NCBI GenBank assembly: GCA_036821845.1
Contig: DAISIT010000024.1
Coordinates: 1 to 36,977 of the forward strand
DNA from: JAEUMD01 sp937950105
Lineage (GTDB): Bacteria; Pseudomonadota; Alphaproteobacteria; Rhizobiales; Hyphomicrobiaceae
Direction of reading: 5' to 3'
Length of the DNA stretch: 36,977 nt
Part shown: positions 17,350 through 23,979 of the stretch, piece after piece
How positions within the stretch are numbered: position 1 is the first letter of the stretch
Layout: each line of letters starts with the position of its first letter
Program-made: the position numbers and the translations under genes
Notes under the pieces: generated by a model
Seen by the model: only the letters and a program-made list of their open reading frames with translations
What the model was told of the DNA's origin: nothing
The model's database searches: none

Positions 17350-17388
17350 ACGCGGTGTCCGGTTTTGCGAGGGCAGTCGCGTGCTTCG

Positions 17389-18375
17389 TCACCAGCCCCA
17401 CACGAGGGCGCCGCCGGTGAGCCCCGCGCCCGCCGCCGTCATCAGCACGGTCTCGCCGCGTGCGTAACGGCGCTCGCCCGCCAGCAGCGACAGCGTGAAC
17501 GGGATCGTCGCCGCCGAGCTGTTACCGTAGTGCGCAACCGACGACAGGGTTCGCTCCGGCTCGATCGCCAGCTTGTGGCGCGTCGCTTCGATGATGCGCG
17601 AATTGGCCTGATGCGGGACCCAGTGCGCGACCTCGCCGGTCGTGAGAGCGGCTTCGTCGAGGGCAGCGCGGGCGCTCTCGGCCATCATGGCGACGGCGCG
17701 CGTGAACACCGCCTTGCCGTCGCTGATCGACATGAGCACGTCAGCGGGTTCGAGCGCCGCGCTGAACGGTCTGCGGCTGCCGCCCGCCGGGATCTTGATG
17801 AGATCATAGGCGCTCCCATCGGCGGCGAGAGAGAGGCCGCGGATGCCGGCGCCCGCGCGGTTCGACGGCGTGACGACGACGGCGCCCGCAGCATCCGCGA
17901 ACAGCACGGCACTGGCACGCTCGTCCGGGTTGATGCGGCGCGAGAGGATATTCGCCGCGATCACCAACACCGCCTTGCCGTGCGTGCGTGCGAAGCTGTC
18001 GGCGAATGCGAGCGCGTAGAGAAAGCCGGCGCAGGCGCCGGCCATGTCGATGCCGCCGGAGCGCGCGAGGCCGAGCCGGTGTGCCACCAGCGGCGCCGAA
18101 GGCGGCAGCAGATGATCAGGCGTCGAGGTGGCGAGGATCGTCAGCGCGATCTGCTCGCGCGCGATGCCGGCATGGGCGAGCGCCATCTCGCCCGCGCGGA
18201 TGGCGATGTCGGACAGCGCCTCGCCCTCGGCCGCGAAGCGACGCTCGAGCAGGCCCGTGCGCCGTTCGATCCAGCCTGCGTCGAGGCCGAGCCGAGCTTC
18301 GATCTCGCCGTTGGTGACGATATGCTCGGGTGCGTAGTGCCCGAGCCCGGTGATCTCCGCGCCGCGCGCTCTCAC
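17389..18375 (-). CDS. bioZ: BioZ, KAS III-like enzyme of pimelate synthesis
   Basis: 328-residue FabH-like beta-ketoacyl-ACP synthase III with an intact catalytic triad: C115 (MAGACAGFLYAL), H255 (VPHQANSR) and N285 (YGNSSAA). In alphaproteobacteria BioZ condenses a glutaryl thioester, derived from lysine breakdown, with malonyl-ACP; the chain is then reduced by fatty-acid enzymes to pimeloyl-ACP, the acyl donor for BioF. Position as last gene of the bioBFDAZ operon, 15 bases after the bioA stop, identifies it as BioZ rather than housekeeping FabH. GTG start with GAGGGAG 8 bases upstream. The operon has no bioC/bioH or bioI/bioW, consistent with this route. Confidence 0.92.
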   Translation of the reverse strand: MRARGAEITGLGHYAPEHIVTNGEIEARLGLDAGWIERRTGLLERRFAAEGEALSDIAIRAGEMALAHAGIAREQIALTILATSTPDHLLPPSAPLVAHRLGLARSGGIDMAGACAGFLYALAFADSFARTHGKAVLVIAANILSRRINPDERASAVLFADAAGAVVVTPSNRAGAGIRGLSLAADGSAYDLIKIPAGGSRRPFSAALEPADVLMSISDGKAVFTRAVAMMAESARAALDEAALTTGEVAHWVPHQANSRIIEATRHKLAIEPERTLSSVAHYGNSSAATIPFTLSLLAGERRYARGETVLMTAAGAGLTGGALVWGW

Positions 18376-18390
18376 GTGATCGCTCCCTCG

Positions 18391-19653
18391 TCAGAGGCAC
18401 GCATCGGCAGCCTCGCGGATGGCATCGTACACGCGGTCGAGCGAAGCGGCTTCGGTGCAGTACGGTGGCATCACGTAGATGGTGTTGCCGAGCGGGCGTA
18501 GCAGCACGTCGCGCGACTGGAAGAATGCGTAAAGCTTCGGGCCGATGTCGGCCAGGTAGCCCGCGTCAGGCGCGGCGAGGTCGAGCGCGGTGATGGTGCC
18601 GAGCTGGCGGGCATTGATGAAATCCGCATCGTCGGCGAGATCGGCGAGCCGCTGCGTCTGCATCGCGGCGACGTTGGCGATGCGATCGCGCACCGGCTCG
18701 CTCTGCCAGATTTCGCAGTTGGCGCGGGCGGCGGCGCAGGCGACAGGATTGGCGGTATAGGAACTCGAATGGAAAAACGTATGGCGGCGGTCCTTGCTCC
18801 AGTGTGCCTGGAAAATCTCCTCCGTCGCGAGCGTCGCGGCCAGCGGCAAGGAACCTCCGGTGATGCCCTTCGCCAAACACAGGATGTCAGGCGCGAGGTT
18901 CGCCTGCTCGCACGCGAACAGAGTGCCGGTGCGGCCCCAGCCGGTCATCACCTCGTCGGCAATGAACAGGCCGCCATGCGCGTGCACGGTGTGTGCCATC
19001 TCGGCGAGGGTGTGCGCCGAGTAGGTGAGCATGCCACCGGCGCCGAGGATCAACGGCTCGACGATCATCGCGGCGACGTCGCCCTTGCGGCAGGCGGCGT
19101 CGATGGCGTCGATGGTCGCCTGCTCGTAGCCGGCGCGCGGAAAGGGAATGCGCGTGACCTCGTAGAGCAGCGGCGCATAAGGATTAGAGAAGACGCCGCG
19201 CGCGCCCGCCGACATCGCGCCGACGGTGTCGCCGTGATAGGCGTGCTCGAGCGCCAGGATGCGATGCCGCTTCTCACCGCGATTGTGGAACGTGCCGAGC
19301 GCCATCTTGATCGCGACCTCGACGGCGGTCGAGCCGCTGTCGGAGAAGAACACGCGATCAAGTCCCTTCGGCGCGAGATCGACAAGCGCGGTTGCGAGCT
19401 GTTCCGCTGGCTCGTGCGTAAAGCCGGCGAAAATCACCTGATCCAGCCGATCGATCTGCATCTTGATCGCTTCGACGATGCGCGGATGACGATGACCGTG
19501 CGTGATGACCCACCACGACGAGATGGCGTCGACGATGCCGCGGCCGTCGGGCGTCGTCAGCCACTCACGCTCGCCGCGCGTAATCATGGTCGCGTCAGGC
19601 ATCAGCGCGTGCTGCGTGAACGGATGCCATACGGGCGAGGACGAGGCTGTCAC
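18391..19653 (-). CDS. bioA: Adenosylmethionine-8-amino-7-oxononanoate aminotransferase
   Basis: 420-residue class III PLP aminotransferase that converts KAPA to DAPA with SAM as amino donor. Diagnostic BioA features: N-terminal VWHPFTQH, SSWWVITHGHRHP, the HAYHGDTVGAMS loop, IADEVMTGWGRTG, the PLP lysine in LCLAKGITGG, and THTFF-like region HTFFHSSSYTANPVACAAA. The start is a GTG at 19653 that overlaps the TGA of bioD (the shared bases read GTGA on this strand), giving translational coupling. The next ATG inside the frame would remove conserved N-terminal residues. Length fits the family. Confidence 0.96.
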   Translation of the reverse strand: MTASSSPVWHPFTQHALMPDATMITRGEREWLTTPDGRGIVDAISSWWVITHGHRHPRIVEAIKMQIDRLDQVIFAGFTHEPAEQLATALVDLAPKGLDRVFFSDSGSTAVEVAIKMALGTFHNRGEKRHRILALEHAYHGDTVGAMSAGARGVFSNPYAPLLYEVTRIPFPRAGYEQATIDAIDAACRKGDVAAMIVEPLILGAGGMLTYSAHTLAEMAHTVHAHGGLFIADEVMTGWGRTGTLFACEQANLAPDILCLAKGITGGSLPLAATLATEEIFQAHWSKDRRHTFFHSSSYTANPVACAAARANCEIWQSEPVRDRIANVAAMQTQRLADLADDADFINARQLGTITALDLAAPDAGYLADIGPKLYAFFQSRDVLLRPLGNTIYVMPPYCTEAASLDRVYDAIREAADACL

Positions 19654-20297
19654 GGGGTGCGCTCCATGGCGCTCAGGATCGCGGGCACATCGATCGCGTG
19701 CGAGAATGCACCCGCGAGTGTCGTGCTGTCGAGCGGCGCGAGGTGCGGCAGGCGGCCGAGCGCAGGAGTGTTGCCAAACGCTGCGATCGTGCGCTCGGTG
19801 TTGTCGTTCGCTTCCCCGGTGAACAGCACGCCGACGATCGGTATCGCGCGGGCGCGCAGGGCCTCGATCGACAGCAGCGTGTGATTGATGGTCCCGAGCC
19901 GCGTCGATGCCACCAGCACAACCGGGAAGCGCCAGCGCGCGAACAGATCGATCTGCAACTCGTTTGGCGTCAACGGAACCATCAATCCGCCGGCGCCTTC
20001 GATGACGAGCAGTCGAGTCGAGTGCGGTGGTGTGAGCCGCGCGGTGTCGATCTCGATGCCGTCGAGCGCGGCGGCGCGATGCGGAGAGGCGGGTGTCGCC
20101 AAGCGATAGATTTCCTCGTGGGTGCGTATGGCATCGCACGGTGCCAGCCGCATCACCGTCTCGCGATCCGTTTCCCCGTCGAGACCGGCCTGGACCGGCT
20201 TCCAGTAGTCCGCGCCGAGCGCGCCGACGAGACCCGCCGCGACGACCGTCTTGCCGATGTCGGTATCCGTGCCGGTGACGACGAGTGCGCGCGTCAT
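19650..20297 (-). CDS. bioD: Dethiobiotin synthetase
   Basis: 215-residue P-loop enzyme closing the ureido ring of DAPA with CO2 and ATP. The Walker A loop is GTDTDIGKT (residues 9-17); WKPVQAG follows with the conserved Lys, and EGAGGLMVPL is the second family motif with the catalytic Glu. Its ATG overlaps the TGA of bioF by ATGA and its own TGA overlaps the GTG start of bioA, so bioF, bioD and bioA are tightly coupled. Length is normal for BioD. Confidence 0.96.
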   Translation of the reverse strand: MTRALVVTGTDTDIGKTVVAAGLVGALGADYWKPVQAGLDGETDRETVMRLAPCDAIRTHEEIYRLATPASPHRAAALDGIEIDTARLTPPHSTRLLVIEGAGGLMVPLTPNELQIDLFARWRFPVVLVASTRLGTINHTLLSIEALRARAIPIVGVLFTGEANDNTERTIAAFGNTPALGRLPHLAPLDSTTLAGAFSHAIDVPAILSAMERTP

Positions 20298-21427
20298 GCG
20301 CTCACCTCGCGCAGGGCATCGGCGAGTGTATCGGCCATGCGCTTCACATCGTCGTCGGTCACGTTGAGCGTGAATGAGATGCGCAGGCGCGCGGTACCTT
20401 CGGGCACCGTCGGCGGGCGCACGGCGCGAATGTCGAATCCGGCGTCCTGCATACGCGTGGCGAGCGACAGCGCGCGCTGGTCGTGGCGCACGATCACCGG
20501 CTGGATGTGCGACCCGCTGGATGGAACGCCGCACGCCTCCGCGAGAAGCTTGCCCGCGTGCGCGACGAGCGCGGCATGACGCGCGCGCAGGTCCTCGCTC
20601 GTCGCGGTGAGCTTCAGCGCCTCGCGCACGACGCTCGCGATCAACGGCGAAGGGGCCGTCGCGTAGATGAAGGCGCGCGCGCGGTTGACCATGTAGTCGC
20701 GCAGGATCGCCGGCAGCGTCACGATCGCGCCGGAGACGCCGAGCGCCTTGCCGCAGGTATGCAGCGCGATGATGTCCTCGCGGCCTTCGAGTTGCGCGCC
20801 GAGGCCGCGTCCTTGCGGTCCGAGCACGCCGGTGGCGTGGGCTTCGTCGATGACCAGCATCGCGTCATGGCGGCGCGCGACCTCGGCGAGAGCGTCGAGC
20901 GGCGCGGCGTCGCCATCCATGCTGTAGATCGATTCGACCGCGATCCACGGCCGTCCTGTGCCGCCCTCTGCGCGCCACGCGCGGATCGCGTCCTCGGCGG
21001 CGCTGGCGTCGTTGTGCGCGAACGCGACGTGCTCCGCGCGCGATCCCGCAAACCCTTCATGCACGCTGGCGTGGATCAGGGCGTCATGCACGATCAGGTC
21101 GCCGCGCTCGGGCAGCGTCGAGAAGATGGCCGTGTTGGCGACGAAGCCGCCGCCGAAGAACAGCGCGGCTTCAGCGCCGAAGTGGCGCGCGGCGTCCGCT
21201 TCGAGCGCTTCGTGCTCGGGATGATTGCCGCGCAAGAGGCGCGAGCCACCCGCTCCGAGCGGCACGCCGCGCGCGAGGGCTTCTTCGGCGGCCGCACGCA
21301 GCTCCGCCGCCTCCGCGAGGCCGAGATAGTCGTTGGACGAGAAGTCGAGCCCGCGGCGCGGCGCGAGGAACCGCAATCGCTGGCGGCGGGCGAGCGCGTC
21401 GAGCGAGCGCTTATGCGTGTCGTGCAT
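20294..21427 (-). CDS. bioF: 8-amino-7-oxononanoate synthase
   Basis: 377-residue alpha-oxoamine synthase that joins pimeloyl-ACP (or -CoA) and L-alanine to give KAPA. Visible: SSNDYLGLA near the N-terminus, the GSRLLRGNHPEHEALE substrate region, DEAHATGVLGPQGRG, and the PLP lysine in HTCGKALGVSGA. ATG at 21427 lies inside the end of bioB, overlapping it by 17 bases; the resulting N-terminus MHDTHKRSLDAL fits the family. The preceding in-frame codons lie over the His-rich tail of bioB and encode an implausible Thr/Arg-rich sequence. Confidence 0.96.
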   Translation of the reverse strand: MHDTHKRSLDALARRQRLRFLAPRRGLDFSSNDYLGLAEAAELRAAAEEALARGVPLGAGGSRLLRGNHPEHEALEADAARHFGAEAALFFGGGFVANTAIFSTLPERGDLIVHDALIHASVHEGFAGSRAEHVAFAHNDASAAEDAIRAWRAEGGTGRPWIAVESIYSMDGDAAPLDALAEVARRHDAMLVIDEAHATGVLGPQGRGLGAQLEGREDIIALHTCGKALGVSGAIVTLPAILRDYMVNRARAFIYATAPSPLIASVVREALKLTATSEDLRARHAALVAHAGKLLAEACGVPSSGSHIQPVIVRHDQRALSLATRMQDAGFDIRAVRPPTVPEGTARLRISFTLNVTDDDVKRMADTLADALREVSA

Positions 21428-22523
21428 GCGCGCCGCAGCCGCATCCGTGCGCCGCCTCGCCGTCGTGCCCGTGTTCGTCGTGATCGTGATCGTGGCCGTG
21501 CCCGCCGCAAGCCTCGTGCGCCGCATCGTGACCCGCCGCGGCCTGCTCCGGTTCGATGCCGAGGCGGCGGAACAACGCGGTGTCCTTGTCCTCGCCCGGA
21601 TTGTCGGCGGTCAGCAGCGTCTCGCCACAGAAGATCGAGTTGGCGCCGGCGAAGAAGCACATCGCCTGCATCTCGTCGCTCATGTCTGTGCGGCCGGCGG
21701 AGAGGCGTACATACGAGCGCGGCATCAGGATGCGCGCGACGGCGATGGTGCGCATGAACTCGATGGGGTCGATCTGCTCGACCTTTGCCAGCGGCGTGCC
21801 CTCGATCGGGATCAGCATGTTGATCGGCACGCTTTCGGGATGTTCCGCGAGGTTCGCCAGCGTCACCAGCATGTCGATGCGATCGGTCGCGCCCTCGCCC
21901 ATGCCGACGATGCCGCCGGAGCAGACCTTGATGCCGGCGTCACGCACGCGTGCCAGCGTGTCGAGCCGTTCACCGAACGTGCGCGTGGTGATGATCTCGG
22001 AATAGTAGCGCTCGCTCGTATCGATGTTGTGATTGTAGTAGTCGAGGCCGGCGCGCGAGAGCCGCGCGATGTCGTTGTCGGAGAGCATGCCGAGCGTCAT
22101 GCACGTCTCCAGCCCAAGCGCCTTGACGCCCTCGACCATGGCGACGACCGCCTCCATGTCGCGCTCCTTCGGCTCACGCCAGGCGGCGCCCATGCAGTAG
22201 CGCGTGGCGCCGGTGGCCTTGGCCTTGCGCGCTTCCGCGAGCACTCGTTCGACCTCCATCAGCTTCGACGCCTTGAGGCCGGTCTTGTGGTGTGCGGACT
22301 GGCTGCAATAGCCGCAATCCTCCGCGCAGCCGCCCGTCTTGATGGAGAGCAGGCGGCTCATCTGCACGCGGTTCGGATCGAACGTCATGCGGTGGACGGA
22401 CTGCGCCCGGAACAGCAGGTCGTTGAACGGCAGCTCGTAGAGGGCTTTTGCTTCTTCGCGCGTCCAGTCGTGGCGCGGCTCCGAGGGGTCGGCAGCGTGG
22501 CTCGCGGGCGTGCGGTTCAGCAT
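21411..22523 (-). CDS. bioB: Biotin synthase with a His/Cys-rich C-terminal tail
   Basis: 370-residue radical SAM enzyme that inserts sulfur into dethiobiotin. The radical SAM Cys motif is C66, C70, C73 (GGCAEDCGYCSQS), and the residues around the second iron-sulfur cluster are conserved (YCMGAAWREP, CMTLG, CSGGIVGMGEG, RLSAGR). The ordinary enzyme ends near residue 327 (RRLGIEPEQ). About 43 further residues follow with 11 His and 3 Cys (for example HGHDHDHDEHGHDG and HGCGCG), which looks like a metal-binding tail. First gene of the bio operon. No palindrome matching a BioR box (TTATCTATAA type) was seen in the upstream region, so its control is unknown. Confidence 0.96.
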   Translation of the reverse strand: MLNRTPASHAADPSEPRHDWTREEAKALYELPFNDLLFRAQSVHRMTFDPNRVQMSRLLSIKTGGCAEDCGYCSQSAHHKTGLKASKLMEVERVLAEARKAKATGATRYCMGAAWREPKERDMEAVVAMVEGVKALGLETCMTLGMLSDNDIARLSRAGLDYYNHNIDTSERYYSEIITTRTFGERLDTLARVRDAGIKVCSGGIVGMGEGATDRIDMLVTLANLAEHPESVPINMLIPIEGTPLAKVEQIDPIEFMRTIAVARILMPRSYVRLSAGRTDMSDEMQAMCFFAGANSIFCGETLLTADNPGEDKDTALFRRLGIEPEQAAAGHDAAHEACGGHGHDHDHDEHGHDGEAAHGCGCGAHARHA

Positions 22524-22678
22524 GGGCGGCGTGTCCGTCTGTTGGCGGATGGTGCGGCGCGTCGAGCGCCCCGGCTAGTTGGCACGCCCCGCCCGGCCCG
22601 GCAAGGCGGTTGTTGGGAGGGTGGGGATGGCGGGGTGCTCGCCTGTGCCTACCCGCACCCGCGTCAGTGGCGGCGCAG

Positions 22679-22714
22679 GGCGCAATAGGCGCTTCTTCAG
22701 CGCCGTATTGCGCC
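22679..22714. repeat. REP-like palindrome 1
   Basis: GGCGCAATA (22679-22687) pairs with TATTGCGCC (22706-22714), and inside it GGCGCT (22688-22693) pairs with AGCGCC (22699-22704), leaving a five-base loop and one bulged G. The result is a 15-pair hairpin with no T-run on either side, so it is a repeat-type palindrome rather than a classical terminator. It may still slow or stop transcription of the NYN gene. Confidence 0.6.
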
Positions 22715-22758
22715 GCTCCCATGTGCGCATCCGCCGTTGCTTAGCCGATCCCGACCCG

Positions 22759-22791
22759 GCGGGTTACGGCGCGGAAGGGCGCCTAACCCGC
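22759..22791. repeat. REP-like palindrome 2
   Basis: GCGGGTTA (22759-22766) pairs with TAACCCGC (22784-22791), and inside it GGCGC (22768-22772) pairs with GCGCC (22779-22783) around a six-base loop with one bulged base. The build (outer arm, single bulge, inner GGCGC arm, small loop) mirrors palindrome 1 only 45 bases away. Elements with arms of this kind (GCGGGTTA/TAACCCGC) are scattered through many proteobacterial genomes between genes; copy number here cannot be judged from one window. Confidence 0.6.
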
Positions 22792-22900
22792 CCTTCTCAC
22801 AGCCGCCGGGCTAACCACCCCCACGGCGCTCACCGTGCCCGTTGTTGTCATCGCTGTCTCTGAAACTCGCTTGGACCGCGGCCTTTGAGGTCGCTCCAGT

Positions 22901-23740
22901 TTAAAACAGTTCAGGCTTCCTCGACTTCACAGATTCCACGAAGTTTGTTCTTAACATCCGCTTCTCATCCGCATTCAGGTCGCGATTTAGTAACTCGCGA
23001 GATTTCGCTAAGAGTTTGCCGTCAAACTCCGCAGGCACAGATCGGCTTGTCTGCCTGAACTCGGCGAATCTTTGCACCTGTTCGTCGTCGAGGCCAGCAG
23101 CAAAATCAGCGGCGACTTGTTCAAGTGTTTGTCTCGGACGAGGAGTAGCTACAGGGACTGCCGTAGGCTGTGCAGTTTGCACGGACGTGGCAACGACCGG
23201 CGGCCCGGCAGAGAGAAACTTTGCTATATCTGCTTTGGACCAAAGCGCGGTTGTGTCTGCCTCTTGGAGCATCAAAGGAGACTGAGAACGTTTACCAGCC
23301 TCAATACCTAGCAAGTGAACGCGTACTCCAAAGCTCTGAGCGATCTGGACACCTATCCGCAGATCCTCATCGCCTGCCAACAAAAGAGCATCGTGTACGG
23401 CGTGGTTTCGGGCTAGTTCGATTAGGTCTGTTACGATGAGCGAGTCGACACCTTTTTGTTGACCCTCGCTGTTTATCTGGCCGAGTCGCAGCTTCACGTT
23501 GTCTGTATTGGTCAATGACGATTGGTCAAGGGACAATCGGCCCGATGCTGAGCCGTCATACCAATAGATGCGAAGCAGCCGACCAGTACCACTTTTTGCC
23601 TGAGCAACCGTCGAAAGGCTTGCTACCACTTCCGTGGTGTTCAGCCTCAGTTGCGATCTCGGGAGGGTCGCTCCCGAGATTGCATATGAACCTTGTGCAA
23701 AAAGATATCCGGCATCAACAAAAACTGCGACGCTGGTCAT
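22901..23740 (-). CDS. NYN-domain (PIN-like) ribonuclease-related protein
   Basis: 279 residues. The N-terminal ~150 residues form a NYN domain, a PIN-fold found in predicted metal-dependent RNases such as LabA/DUF88 proteins. The acidic positions are visible: D9 (VFVDAGYLF), D99 (KGVDSLIV), D105 (VTDLIELA) and D124/D126 (LAGDEDLRIG), followed by QSFGVRVHLLGI. A Pro/Thr-rich linker leads to a C-terminal helical domain (about 195-279, RQTLEQVAADFAAGL to the end), which is unknown. Start at the ATG 23740 is fixed by GGAGG 4-6 bases upstream. Base composition is visibly less GC-rich than its neighbours, and it has its own promoter and structured leader, so it was probably acquired horizontally. 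A role in RNA cleavage or defence is possible but unproven. Confidence 0.82.
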   Translation of the reverse strand: MTSVAVFVDAGYLFAQGSYAISGATLPRSQLRLNTTEVVASLSTVAQAKSGTGRLLRIYWYDGSASGRLSLDQSSLTNTDNVKLRLGQINSEGQQKGVDSLIVTDLIELARNHAVHDALLLAGDEDLRIGVQIAQSFGVRVHLLGIEAGKRSQSPLMLQEADTTALWSKADIAKFLSAGPPVVATSVQTAQPTAVPVATPRPRQTLEQVAADFAAGLDDEQVQRFAEFRQTSRSVPAEFDGKLLAKSRELLNRDLNADEKRMLRTNFVESVKSRKPELF

Positions 23741-23807
23741 CTTGGCCTCCGGCAAAGTAAAAGGGCCGCAACCCGGAGGCGCGACCCTTCATGTCCAGTA
23801 GGCCAAG
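23741..23807 (-). promoter_or_regulatory. Structured 5' leader (candidate cis-regulatory RNA) of the NYN gene
   Basis: Reading the transcript from 23807 down to the ATG at 23740, three helices are possible. Outer: CTTGGCC (23807-23801) with GGCCAAG (23747-23741), which covers the start-proximal bases. Inner: AAGGG-CGC (23789-23785, 23783-23781) with GCG-CCCTT (23769-23767, 23765-23761), followed by a U-rich run. Third: GCCTCCGG in the inner loop (23780-23773) with CCGGAGGC (23752-23745), which contains the SD GGAGG. Outer and third compete for 23745-23747, and the third sequesters the SD, so the leader could switch states. A short frame also starts at the ATG 23790-23792 and overlaps the gene start. 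Function is inferred from complementarity only. Confidence 0.5.
23761..23789 (-). terminator. Possible attenuator hairpin in the NYN leader
   Basis: On the minus strand the stem AAGGG-CGC/GCG-CCCTT with one mismatch and an 11-base loop is followed by TTAC and TTT, which looks like a weak intrinsic terminator placed between promoter and start codon. If it works it would be an attenuator; its loop holds the anti-SD sequence described for the leader. Confidence 0.4.
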
Positions 23808-23847
23808 CTCCCCCCAAGAGATGTAGCGGCGGGAACCGGCGACCTCA

Positions 23848-23877
23848 CTAATATGGCGATTCGAAGCTTGTCGTCAA
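23848..23877 (-). promoter_or_regulatory. Sigma-70-type promoter of the NYN gene
   Basis: On the minus strand TTGACG (23877-23872) and TATTAG (23853-23848) are spaced by 18 bases, a good match to the -35 and -10 consensus. Transcription would start near 23841, giving a leader of about 100 bases before the ATG at 23740. Confidence 0.5.
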
Positions 23878-23979
23878 GTTAAGATTCGCCGTGCTGTCAA
23901 GACAAAAATCCGCCACTGTTAATGGCACGTTAACCACGATTCGCAGCAAGTTGGCCAGAGCAATGTCCGCTCAAGCCGC

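Larger units (their letters stand above)
22524..22900. other. Intergenic region upstream of bioB with palindromic repeats
   Basis: No protein gene was found. The region should contain the leftward promoter of the bio operon near 22524-22620 and receives the 3' end of the NYN-domain gene from the right. Two strong palindromes (22679-22714 and 22759-22791, listed separately) dominate it. A looser inverted repeat (GCGGG-TGC at 22630-22638 with GCACCCGC at 22655-22662) may be a third. No clear sigma-70 hexamers could be assigned for bioB. Confidence 0.45.

Noticed and set aside
17389..18375. Housekeeping fabH
   Set aside because: The triad is shared, but its place as the last gene of the bio operon fits BioZ better.
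21333..22688. Rightward frame opposite bioB
   Set aside because: Antisense to radical SAM motifs of BioB; composition dominated by Arg, His and Asp, typical of antisense frames at this GC.
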